The position numbers and the translations under genes are program-made. From positions 14,272,501 to 14,336,500 of the forward strand of contig OY756958.1 in the NCBI GenBank assembly GCA_963580455.1: 64,000 nt of DNA, read 5' to 3'. Within the stretch, counting starts at the first letter, position 1. Each line of letters starts with the position of its first letter. The DNA is from Euonymus europaeus. Lineage: Eukaryota; Streptophyta; Magnoliopsida; Celastrales; Celastraceae. Positions 34,401-45,384 of the stretch are shown piece after piece. Under the pieces are notes generated by a model. It was not told where the DNA came from. It did not search any database and saw nothing but the letters and a program-made list of their open reading frames with translations.

Positions 34401-34782
34401 CTTAACGAGATTATAAGGTATATTTGAACTTACTATTCAGGATTTGAATAACGACGGGTTAAATTTGGTCTAGCAACCTGAGGACTTGTTAGTTTCGTCC
34501 GTGGTCGTGAGAGGTGCACGAAGATTGCGCCGTTCGTGTGGATACTGTAGAGACACGATCAGAAAGTTCATGTTCGTTGTATGCTTCGACAGTACGAAAG
34601 GCACGCTACAAGGGTAATTGTTCTAAACTCATAATCGAATGTTAGTTTTAAATAGATTCTCAGATTAAGAATCGAATTTTTTTAAGTTATTCCGCTGCCT
34701 GATTGTTGTTCGATTCCTATCAATGGTATCGGAGCTTAACGAGATTACAGGGTATATTGGAACTTACTATTCAGGATTACTG
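34401..34782 (+). repeat. Direct-repeat pair with a PBS-like word
   Basis: A ~45-base sequence (gcttaacgagatta..aggtatat..gaacttactattcagga) occurs at about 34399-34443 and again at about 34734-34778. Just before the second copy stands tggtatcggagc (34725-34736), one base from the tRNA-Met primer binding word TGGTATCAGAGC. Preceding ttcgattcctatcaa looks like an LTR end. It may be a retrotransposon 5' fragment with an internal duplication. Confidence 0.45.
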
Positions 34783-36576
34783 ATTCTGTTGTTACAGATC
34801 GAAGGAAATGCGAGAGCTATGAAGTTAGATGCCGGAGAGAACGAATAGATAATAAAACTGGAAGACGAAATCGAGAGAGGAAGAAAATCTAGAGGACCCG
34901 ATTTGTTGTGAGCATCTCCAATGGGTACTAGATACCACACTTGAGAAGCCCATATCGAGTGCTGCATACCTACATAGCCAACTGGAGGAGGTGACGGCCA
35001 CGTGTAACGTACCATGGTTCAAATTACGAAACTGGACATCCTCCCTATTTTCTTATTCTTCATGGCCCGAGAGGATAAAACATGTTTAAATTTTGGTGGG
35101 GCATCCGTCAAAAAATTTAAAATCTCTAATAGAAACTTTGTTTGTTGTTTTTGGATTTCAAACTTGGGGGGTGCATTTGATTTTTTTTTTTTTGCAAATT
35201 AAGAAAATTAGTGTTGAACCCGTGGTGTAGCCACCGAAATTAATCGATGAACGTTATTTTAGAGTTGGATTGCTTAAGTCAGTAATCTTATATAAAGACA
35301 GTACGTTGATCATGCAACTTTTAAGAGATAATCTTAATTTGTGGACCACTGATATCCCCTTAGATGTAGGTAACTCGTTATTCATAACACTGCATTTTTC
35401 CCCTTATATTTCTATACTATAATATTCATTTTTTAATCAATCAAATAAAACAATGTTATAGGGATAGCCAACAATTGTTAGACGTCAGCATATTTATCTG
35501 AGTTTTAACATGATGAAATGCATGTAATTCTACTAATGAGACCCAAAAATCTAAGCATCGCCTATTTATATTGATGAGAAGTATTGAAAATTAATTTAGG
35601 AATTGTAAGCATTTAATAAAACCATTTTATATTGATGGTAAGAAGACTCTAAGAGTCATTTTAGGAATCTAGGGTAAAACAATATCATTAAATATTTTTA
35701 AAATTTCCTAGTGAAATAAATAAACCTAAGAAAACTAAAACCTAAAAACCCAATTTTAATAAATCAAAAAAATCCAGGTGGCATCACCAGATTCGTCCAT
35801 GTGCCAAGGTGGTGTTCAAGCAAAACCTTGCTCCAAGAATTATAGATATTATAGATCGATAGATTGAGTTCTAATAATTGGGCCCATACTCACCAAAAAT
35901 GGCCCATTCTCATCAAAAAAAGGTCTCATGGTCTTATTTCCCTAGGCGGGACAGTCGGCGCTAGGCGGGCTAGTCGAGCGCTTAGTCAGCCAAACCACTT
36001 ACTGCACTAGCCTAGGAGCTAGGCGAGGCGAAGGGTTTGGCCTACAGCCTAGGCGTCGCCTATGACAATTCTTACAACACTGCCAAATTCAAAAGTCCAA
36101 TGGAGAGATAATGTGTGTGCCTCGTGCTTAACTCGGATTTCCGTACATAAGTTAAAATCCAGATCGAGAAAAATCTATAAATCCAACCAATTCTCCTTCG
36201 ATAACAGTTCAAAACTCACTGCAGATCACAACTTTACATCAGGAAAGTCCAAATTGGAACAAAAGATAAAGTAAACCCCTTACAATCAGTGAAAACGAGT
36301 GAGAGTTGCCATTTAACTAAAGAGTGCAATATTTAAAAAATCTTGATGGAAAACAAACACACATGCACTAGAAAATCATAGAGAAAATAGTGACTCTATA
36401 GATTTACAGTAGATTCATAACAATTACTGGGAGAGAAAGAGAACTTCGCAAAAGATGAAGAAATGAAAAGCAATGGTGGTGATGGTCGATTGCTTACCGA
36501 GAATGTAATCTCTGCAATTTGTTAAGTTCTATGATCATTAACGAAGCAGAACACGATTTTGATTGGAGAGGTATAT
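34783..36576. other. Intergenic, no gene recognised
   Basis: Short open frames have no recognisable protein content. 35940-36060 holds a cluster of ctaggcg-type words (cctaggcgg, gctaggcgg, gcctaggcgtcgcc), similar in wording to the GC-rich parts of the two outer LTRs but not colinear with them. It is probably a transposon remnant. Confidence 0.35.
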
Positions 36577-37015
36577 GATCCGTTACACCTATTCGTATCA
36601 TGGATTTTCTTTTTGTTTTGGATCCAATGCGTACACTTGGGTGGGTCAGAACTGGACAACAGTTTTGGGCTGGGCCCGAAGTCCATCTGTTCTTTTCATT
36701 TCAAAAGTATAGCTTAAATAAGTGACAACTATACTAGGAGTGTCTCACTTTAGTCGTACCAAGAGTATGGAAGTCTCTGAGGTGCTTTTGATCTTCCGTA
36801 TTTAGAATATTTGCAATGATACGTCCAACGTATTAAAATTTGTATTTTATTGACATGATTGAGTATGTTGTTAATGTGATTGGGTCAATAAAATATATTA
36901 ATATAATAGTATAAATTTATTGACGTTGATTTTTGTTTAATAAATGCGAGACCTAATATTAATATTAGTGTAAAATATGTTTGAAAGCTGTGGAGCCCAT
37001 ATATGCCATGTCCAC

Positions 37016-38615
37016 TGACTCGCCCAAAATAGGTAAGTGGATTAACGCTTTCCCAAGTGTAGGATTGTCAAAGTAATAATAGGAGTGAATCCCAAATCGT
37101 CTCACAAAGACTTTTGGTTTCGGCTTGGGTCTATGGATTATTAACCTAATTACTTAATTAAATATGGTATTCACAATGCAAGTGATGGCAAAATTATACT
37201 AACCATTGGTTAGATTCGGTTTTCCCTCTTGGGTGATTGATGGACTAAACCCTAATATGCAATATATGAAATGGAAATGGAAACTAAGCTACTGCAGAAA
37301 ATTGAGATCAAAATCAACACAACTAAACATGGCATATATCGTTAAAGCAGAAGCTAAATCGGAATAACAAAACACAAGAAGATTGAACTAAAAACTATGA
37401 ATCGAAATGCGATAAATAAAATGCAAAAACAATAAGCAAAGAGAGTTTAGAAGTCAAATCCAATATCGAATGTTGAGGCAAAGTGGCCTTCCAATCTACA
37501 AAGAGAGGTTGAAGCTAAACCAACTTGGGCTCTTCTCAAGCTCTACAAGGAGGAAAAAGCTTCTTCTTCTAGTTGGTTGGGTCTCCAAAACACCTAGCAA
37601 TCTTCTTGAATGTGATTTTCGAACCCCAAGCAAGAATCAAAGATGAAGAACAAGGTAAGAGAACAAAAACCCTAATGAATGTGTATTTTCGGCCAAAAAA
37701 TGAGTGTTGTTCCAAGAATGGGTCTCCAAACCCATAAAACCCTCATACCTCTCTTAAAAGACCATCCTAACCTATTACAAATAAGTCCCATTGGTCAAAT
37801 AAAGTAATTAGACAAGTTTGCCCTTCAAGAATTGAGTAAAAATCATAAAACCCGAAATTATTGGAACTGTTCAAGGCAGTATCTTGTATTAATTCCACAG
37901 ACTTCAATTCTCAATGGATTTATGCTTATGAGCACTCGTTGGAAAGATCTGGATGTCTACTTCAACTTTTTAGAAGAAAGTTTCTTCAAATTCGATCATT
38001 TGCACCCTCAAAAGTTGACCCGATAATTATTGCGCAGTGCTGTCCGGACAGATATGCTTGAAAACAGCACTGTCCGGCTTTCTTCTTCAACCGTCCGGAC
38101 GGTGAACAGTACCGTCCGGACGGATATGCTTGAAAATGCCACTGTCCACCTTTCTTCTTTATCCGTCCGGACGGCTTCTGATACGCGTCCGGACGGTTGA
38201 CAGTAAACTTCAATTTTGCAGCTCCTTTTATGCATTTTCTTCCATATTCAATCCCGATCAATCCGAAGCCTACAAAAATCATTCAAACAAGTCATAAATG
38301 ACTGAAACATACTTAAACAAGTGTCAAAACCATTTTTAGGTTGATAGAACAAAATTCGGCATATTAAAACTCAAATGCTTAAGAGATAGCATTTCCACAA
38401 CTTCAACCATTATGCCCAAAACTTGGATTTCCTATCTCTAAGCTACCAAACCAACTTGAACCACTTGAAAACACTTAAAATGACTATGTCAAAGTGTTGA
38501 ATTATGCATTGGCTCATTAACATGGATTTCGGCAACTCAAAACTAAAATGTGGTTTTTAAGCATTGAAACTCAACGTTTTACTTTCAAAACTCCACAAAA
38601 ATATGCAAAATATCA
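37016..38615. mobile_element. Solo LTR (1600 bp) with TCCAC target duplication
   Basis: Begins TGACTCGCCC at 37016 and ends AATATCA at 38615. It is flanked by TCCAC at 37011-37015 and 38616-38620. Copy A of the host segment (near 440) shows the same site with one TCCAC and no insert. No coding region or second LTR is present. The 3' part (38035-38205) has a cluster of the palindrome CCGTCCGGACGG and partial copies, spaced by tatgcttgaaaa and ctttcttctt words. Orientation and superfamily are not determined. Confidence 0.88.
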
Positions 38616-38854
38616 TCCACATGAGCCACATGAGCCACATATATGTCACAACAAAATGAGCCATTAAAAGTGTCTATTGAAGAAGTTTTTTTTTCCTTCT
38701 GTGGCCCATTATAGTGGGACAATAAAATAACAAATGAGACAACAAAACACTCTCATTGCAAATGCTCTTGAGTCAAGGGTTCGAGACTACTCCAATAGCT
38801 CAATTCCTTCTGCGCCTGGGTTATCAGAGCATGCGACAAGCCTTTTTTAAGTCA

Positions 38855-39035
38855 CGAGGGAATCCTCACTCTACTATGTTTGGTCAAGTTTATTTTCAAC
38901 AAAGGAACTGAGTAAGATGACGAATTGGTGATGGCTCATGTATTTTTGTGAGGCAAGATACATGGATCCCCAATACTTTTGAGGTTGGGTGTCTATCCCT
39001 ATTGGGAATGGGGATTTGAACATGTGAGTATCAAA
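38855..39035 (+). pseudogene. LINE ORF2 C-terminal relic, second copy
   Basis: Same fragment as at 650-835, within copy B of the duplicated segment. It shares the frameshift before the G-D-G block and has a three-base loss within gatggctcatgtattt relative to copy A. Both copies were already broken before the duplication or share the break by descent. Confidence 0.5.
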
Positions 39036-39257
39036 ACTTATTGATGATAATTTAAAATGGTATAGTGGGCTCCAAGGGAAGGCTGCCTAGGGCCTCCCCC
39101 AATTGAGGGGCCTCACACTCACAACTTACACATTTAACATTAATGGGCTCAATTTGCATATTTAATATAATAACATTAATGGGCTCAAGTGTCCAACTAA
39201 ACTACTAAAGTGGAGTCCTATTGAGTCATCGACCAACCTAAGTGTCCAACGTGTTGT

Positions 39258-40304
39258 GCACATATTTATATATACATATATATATATATACAAGCAATCA
39301 GCATATGTGATGTGAGATTAGGGATTTTGCATAAATCATTTATTCATCTCCGACTCTCCAATTCCAAAACATAGATAGGCGATAGCAGGGCCAACATGTC
39401 TTTTCGCCAAAATCAGCTCAAGAGTCAGTCCGTCAAGAGAGGTTAGACGTACTTATTTGCACCTTTTTCTTTCTTTTTCTGGGAAAGGATTTTAATTTAA
39501 TTGTGCAGTCCTATTGAATTGTATTTCAGTATTTGTAAGAAATCATGATGATGGGTAAAAGAAAATTCAAATCGGGAAGTTTGAAGAGGAAGAAAAAAGA
39601 TGGGTGACACTATTTGCAAGTCACTTTTTTCTAGTATCACCCCATTACGTATACACTCCAGGTGAAAATTAGAATATTCCTTGTACACCCCTTTTTGATA
39701 TTTTTTTCAAAAAAATTCACAAAAATCCAAGCACACCGCTCTGTCCAGGTTGGTCGATCCTTTACCTATGAACCACCGTCAACAAGCTGCTTTGGGAGCA
39801 CTGTCACAGATTTACAGGAAGTATATATGGATGCCATCTTTGCTACAAGAGTCAATATCTTTGAATGATCCAAACTATATTCCCTTGTTTAGCCTCTAGC
39901 CAGCCACCAGTCTAACTTTCTTAAGATCTATATATCAAGTTCCTATATATCCACTTGCCCTTATCGATAGAAGTTTATAGTTCTGAGGCTGGTCGTAGAT
40001 CAGGGGATAGGTCTCCCTATAAAGTCAAGCTTTTTTCTCCACTCCTCTCCTTACAGTTGAGTTACTACTTTCCTCACCAATGGTCTTTCGCTTCTCCTTC
40101 ATCCGCTTTAGAATTGTCTCTCTCAATCCTCACCTTAGTTGCCCTATTAAAATATGCACTTGAAAAATAAATCACATTGGTATAAAAATCTGGAAAGGAA
40201 GAAGGAGAGAGAAGAAGCAACGAATTGAGCGACAAAGCGACGTTCTCTTAGCGTAGGAGTTTTCGCCACAGAATAGGAAAAACCCTAACATCTGTACGAA
40301 ATGA
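39258..40304. other. Intergenic, no gene recognised
   Basis: Starts with a TA-rich microsatellite (39265-39293). A purine-rich stretch at 40195-40275 resembles plant 5' leader sequence (gaaggagagagaagaag, aaaaaccctaa), but no coding exon follows before the LTR at 40310. Confidence 0.35.
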
Positions 40305-40309
40305 TGAGC

Positions 40310-42072
40310 TGTAACACCCCATCAAATCAATTTCCCGAATTGATATGTTCATGGGTAGGGTGTCACCTTTCAACCTTCTTACACAACTAAAAGAAAGTCT
40401 TAGGCAATACATTCATCTCACTACGCAATGATATCAACTTATATAAATCTCTTAACATGTTATAGGTAATAACAATCAGTGGATCCCCATTAAATTTTCC
40501 AGCAGCTTAACAATCAATTTAACAACTACCATAGCTTATTAAGTTCATACTATGATACTCCAATTTATTCTTAGCATAAATAATAAAATCATACTGTCTT
40601 ATGATCACTTAGTTAACCACTTAGTCCTTCCCTAACAATTTATGTCCCTTTTGTCCACATGAGCATCATTTCAAGGATCTGCTGCAGCACCATCAACTAG
40701 CAAATCTGCATAATCTTCGTATATATCATTACCTGCACCACGGAATATCATGAGCCAAAGCCCAGCAAGTAATTTTTCATGCAATTATGCAACATGATAT
40801 ATGCACTTTAAAATCCTTAATATCTTCTGCATTCCTTTAATTAAAACCTATCTTTTCGTACATGGGCCCGAGATCATAATATACCGCTACAGAGCAACTG
40901 GTCGGGATTTTTCCTCTTTTTATATCGCAAGGATACCCTTTCAATAATAACCTCAGCCTTCGACATTTTCAATATACCCCCTCTGTAGCAGCAATATTTG
41001 ATTTCTAAAAACCTTTTCCCATTTACATTCATTCTTTCATCTATGTATATGTATGTATGTTATGAATGACAATTAATTCATATTTGCATACTCGAACAGC
41101 ACTCAATACAACAAATATTCATCCGGAAGCATATAGTCACATCTTTATCGTCACATAATCAATTATTGCATTACAGCACCTCATCACAAAATTCACTTAT
41201 ACAATCATAAAGCAACACAGTATTCCGTGAAACAGGTGTAAAATTACTTACCTTAGTATACCCTCGTAATTCCAACAACTAGTGCTCAGCAAGTGTCCCT
41301 GAAATTCATCATAATATTCATCCCCATTAATATTTTATTTACTGATTAAATTACCAATTTTTGCTTAATTAATTAGCCTAAGTAAATTAAAAATCAGGTC
41401 AAACCCTAATTCATTCAGACAGGTCAAAGTCAATCGGGTTGACTGACCTGCCGGATCCCCCAACGCGGGTCGTCAGACCCGGCGGTACCAGAAACCGGGT
41501 CACCGCCCAAACGGGGGCGGTGGAACCCACAGATGCCCGGAGTTTGTAGCCGGTGGACAGGTAAATCCATAGGAGTCACCCACTACCTGAGTCGACGTCG
41601 AGGGAAGGCAGAATCAGGCGTAGAAGCTGCGGCAGCCGCTACCTTCCGTGAGTCAATTCACGGCGGTTCCTCACCTTCTCCGTCCGAAACCGATATCAAC
41701 CACTTCCTCTCCTCGAGCTCTACCCCTTGACACTAAAATCGCCGGAAGATTCCACCAGAAAAGCTCACCTAGCTTCCCGTCGCCGCCCTCCGTCTTCCAC
41801 ACTGTTACCGGTCCTTTGCCTAGGGTTTCATGCCCACTATTTATTTTATTCATTTCTCACTCTTTTGGACCTCTTTACCCCTAAGTTACCTAGTTTATTA
41901 CCTATTAGTCTTAACCCTAATGTTAATCATCAAATATTGTTAAATTCGTACTGCATTATTTGTTATTGTACTATTTTCATTATCTTTTTATTTTTCACTT
42001 CTAGCGAATTCTGTAACCATAATTTTTATTCGTTTCCCGTATGTTTTATCGCATTAATAAAACTCATAATAA

Positions 42073-42110
<38 letters not shown>

Positions 42111-42173
42111 CCTCTCTCACCCTTCTATCAATTTATACTATTTCCTAAGCTATCTATGAACCTGGGTGTTACA
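40310..42173. mobile_element. Solo LTR (1864 bp) with TGAGC target duplication
   Basis: Terminal words TGTAACACCC at 40310 and GGGTGTTACA at 42173 form a perfect 10-bp inverted repeat. Direct repeats TGAGC flank it at 40305-40309 and 42174-42178. No internal coding region is present. Ends of this kind are common in plant Gypsy LTRs. An AT microsatellite lies at 42076-42105 and a GC-rich, CpG-containing part at 41450-41720. Confidence 0.9.
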
Positions 42174-42365
42174 TGAGCTTACCCTCATTTTTTGTGGGGT
42201 GTTTTATATTTTATTTTGTTAACATATAATGGAGTGTCACTGAAAATTAGTGGAGTGCAAATAGTCCCACCCAAAAAGATAGACAGGATAAACTCACACA
42301 ATCTCTTACGGGATCTATGAATAGGTATGTAAAACCTACCAACTACCGAATTTAACTAAAAGTGC
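42174..42365. other. Short spacer before the hAT relic
   Basis: Flank of the solo LTR. It may hold the start of the hAT element but no terminal repeat was found. Confidence 0.3.
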
Positions 42366-44412
42366 GACTGCTGATGAAAGTTGTCCAGCTAATGTGATTG
42401 TAAATGTTAAAAATTTGAACCCTGTGAATGCTGATGAAAACTTATCTAAGAATCTGATTGCAAATGATAAAAAGTTGAACCCCGTGAATGCTGATGAAAA
42501 CTTGTATGAGAATGTCATCGTAAATGATGAAAATTTGAACCTCGTGAATGCTAATGAAATTTTTTCTGAAAATGCTAAGAATATAGTTGTGAATGATGAG
42601 CCTTTCAATGAAAATTTGGATTTGAATAGTGAAGATTTAAATGATTTGTTTGATCCGGGAAATTGGGAGAAAAATATGGCTCAAAGAAAAAGTGATTTGT
42701 TAGTAGAAAAGGAGTTATAGATGATGTGTATCCAACTAATGCCTAAAATAGAAGCTTCAATGATAAACACTACAATCGATCTTTGTGAAATGGAGAAAAT
42801 CTTGATAGGTCATGGCTGATATATTCTCGAAAGATTGATAAGGTGTTTTGCTTTTGTTGTGTGTTATTCAAAAGAGAGAGAGTTGTGCCAAGTCCTTTAA
42901 CAACAACAACTATGGGGTATAATGACTCGAAAAAATATTCATTCGAGGCTTAGTAAGCATGAAAAGAGTTGAGATCATTTGAATAGTTTAACAGACTGGT
43001 TAGATGCAGAAACAAGGTTGAGAAAAAAAACTAACAATTGATTCTTCTAATAAAAAAACCATCGAGAAAGAGAAAACGTTTTGGAGATAAGTTTTGACGA
43101 GAATTATGTGTGTTGTGAAAACTGTTGCTAGTAGTAATTTGGCGTTTCGTGAAAGTAATGAGAAACTCGATGATCACAACAGTGAGAATTTTTTAAATAT
43201 AATTTGAATAATTGCTGATTTTGATCCGATAATGGAAGAGCACCTTAGGTGTATTCAAAAAACGCGTCCATTATCTTGGTCATAATATTCAAAATGAGTT
43301 TATACTTTTTTGTTGCTGGGCAAGATTAAAAGCAAAATCATTGATATCGTCAGAGGGGCAAATTTTTTTTATGTGATTCTTGATAGTACTTCAGATGTTA
43401 GTCATGAAGAACAAATGTCTCTTATATTGAGATGTGTTGATGTCTCTTCAACTCCAATAACTGTGGAAGAGTTCTTTTTTGAATTTTTGAAAATTATTGA
43501 AACATCAAGCGATGCACTTTTCAATGAACTTGAAGAAGTTTTTGGAGTTTTAAAACTTGATTTGGATGACATGATAGGACAAAGTTATTATAATGGTTCT
43601 AACATGAAAGAACAATACAAAGGTGTAAGTAGTAGGGTACTTTAAAAGAATCCTAGAGCATTTTACACTCCATGTGATTGCCATTCCTTAACCTTGCTCT
43701 TTGGGATATGCCCATGAGTTTTGTTCAAGCTAAATCATTTTTTGGAGGGATACAACGGATTTATAAATTATTCTTTGGTTCAACAAAGAGGTGGAAGGTC
43801 CTCAAATGTTATGTGAAGGGTCGCAATGGGAAAGGGCTCGCACTAAAGTTATGGTCGGATACACATTGGGAAAGTCGTGTTGCTAGTGTAAAGGCGGTAA
43901 GATTTCAGGCTCCTCAAATAAGAGATACATTGCTTCATCTAGTAGAACATGGTGTTGATGCGACAAGAGCGAGTGATGCTAGGTCTTTAGCAAATTATGA
44001 ATTGAAAAACTTTGATTTCTTTGTTGGCATGGTGATTTGGTTTGAAATTCTGCAGAAAGTGAATAAAATTAGCAAAATTCACCAAGAAAAAGATATGAAT
44101 ATTGAGGAGTGTATAAATCTCTTGCAAGGTCTCACTCTTTTTTTGGTAGAGTATAGGAATATCGAATTGAAAACTACAAAGAGTGAAGCTGAAAAGATTG
44201 CTTTCGAAATGGGGGTCGAACCCACTTTTCGTGAAACCTGTGTTCGTAGAAAAAAGAAGTTTTTTTATGAGAATAGTAGGGATGAACCTATACAAGCAGC
44301 TGAAGAGTAAGCTGGAGTTGTTTTATTTGTTGGACCTCATTTTTTTGGACTTGCATAGGGCCTCTTTTTTGGACTTCCATAGGGCCTTCAAAATGTTGGG
44401 GCCGGCCCTATA
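42366..44412 (+). pseudogene. hAT-type transposase relic (ZMYM1-like, DUF4371)
   Basis: Matches the plant transposon-derived family often annotated as zinc finger MYM-type protein 1-like. In order: a repeated Asn/Asp-rich N-terminus (42394-42600), FDPGNWEKN (TTF-type zinc finger start), IDKVFCFCC-like coding in another frame near 42840, SRLSKHEKS and SLTDWLDAETRL, the DUF4371 part (FYVILDSTSDVSHEEQMSLI, LRCVDVSSTPITVEEFF, YYNGSNMKEQYKGV), CHSLTL near 43680, then FFGGIQRIYKLFFGSTKRWK, THWESRVASVKAVRF and further helical sequence to 44310. The parts are split by at least three frameshifts and several stops, and the C-terminal dimerisation part is missing. The tail (44330-44412) has cataggg-cct and ggggccggccct words that may belong to the element's end. 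It is not a working transposase. Confidence 0.85.
42399..42578 (+). repeat. Three 60-bp tandem repeats in the hAT relic N-terminus
   Basis: Three 60-base units, with cctgtgaatgctgatgaaaa-type words at 42419, 42479 and 42539. Each adds 20 codons of the pattern LNPVNADENL..N.I.ND, so the repeat preserves frame. It enlarges an acidic, Asn-rich low-complexity segment before the zinc finger. Confidence 0.85.
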
Positions 44413-44469
44413 GAACATACCTCTTAATCTTATCATAAGTTTGTTCTCTGAAGAAGAAGCTTAACATAA

Positions 44470-44830
44470 ATGTCAGATTCTCTTGTATGGCTTGCGAGCT
44501 CCAACCAAGCTATTGGTCTCTAGATCATCGAGGTCTCTTCATAGTTCGATCTACATATTGACTGGACAGAATATTATTTTTTTACTCCAACACCTCATAA
44601 AATTCTTTGCTTGGCGGGTGTGTCTTGATAGCCTATCAACTTATTACAATCTTCTAAAATGTGGTATTGTTGTGGATCTTTAATGCATTAGATGTGGTCT
44701 TGCACTGCTAAATATGTATTTAAAGAATGCTTAATCGTATTTTGTTTGTGTCCTTCTTCTTGTAGGCCATCTTATGTACTTTGTTTCCCTGATTTTGGAT
44801 TTTTTCTATGAAATCTCTAGGCTAAGCCTC
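44470..44830 (+). pseudogene. LINE relic with zf-RVT-type segment
   Basis: The plus strand encodes FFAWRVCLDSLSTYYNLLKC, then G-I-V-V-D, a stop, and C-I-R-C-G. This is the W-R-x-C-x(3)-L-x-T...C-x-x-C-G arrangement of the zinc-binding region after the reverse transcriptase of plant LINEs. Stops and frame changes disrupt it. It may be the same LINE family as 650-835, but they cover different parts. Confidence 0.5.
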
Positions 44831-45189
44831 TTTATTAAAAAAAAGAATGCTTATTCGTTCATTCTTAATCACTATGGTGAAGTGGCACTCTCAAGATGTA
44901 AAAGAGTGCACTCTAGTGCACAGCTACATTTGAAGCAGAGGCATTTTTTATGGTATCTAAATGGCAATCAGTTTGGGTCTTCACAATGTTATCCTTAAAG
45001 AGATGCAATGGAGATTGTACATGTGATTAAGAACCCGAGCTATGAGTTCGCAGGCTATATATGGCCATCTGCTGGATGATATCGAATTACTTATTTCTAA
45101 CCGATCATGCAAACGGCCCCAGTACTCTTTTCCTATGCGTCAGTGTTGGCTTCCACAAATCAATTTATCCAAAAAATATCACAATGCTC
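44831..45189. other. Unassigned spacer
   Basis: No coding or repeat structure recognised between the LINE relic and the AT-rich inverted repeat. Confidence 0.3.
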
Positions 45190-45370
45190 AAAATTAAATT
45201 TCTAATTTTTGCATAATTTTTAAATATTTTTTTGACCGATCAAAAATGACTAATATTATTTTTTAACTAGATAAATTATTAGAAAATTAAAATAAATACT
45301 TCTGATTGGTCAAAAATTATGAAGATTTTTAAAAAATTAGTTGGAAGCATTTAAAAGTTTGTGAAAGATT
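45190..45370. mobile_element. Possible AT-rich MITE
   Basis: The left half (ctaatttttgcataattttt ... gaccgatcaaaaa) and right half (gattggtcaaaaattatgaa ... aaattagttgg) form an imperfect inverted repeat about 50 bases per arm. The very high AT content makes chance pairing possible. Confidence 0.35.
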
Positions 45371-45384
45371 ATATTTTTTAATTG

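Larger units (their letters stand above)
36577..39257. repeat. Duplicated segment, copy B (with LTR insertion)
   Basis: The outer parts (36577-37015 and 38621-39257) match 1-1041 in order and orientation. The inner 1.6 kb is a solo LTR. After it, a nine-base unit (atgagccac) is present twice where copy A has one, and 39140-39180 carries a short extra duplication containing taatgggctcaa. Homology ends just before a TA-rich microsatellite (39265-39293). Confidence 0.8.

Noticed and set aside
34767..35015. 82-codon minus-strand frame as a gene
   Set aside because: No recognisable domain, no splice context, and repeat-rich surroundings.
37660..40280. Telomere-type repeat (single aaaccctaa words near 37667 and 40280)
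   Set aside because: Isolated single copies, common in plant leaders and LTRs; no tandem array.
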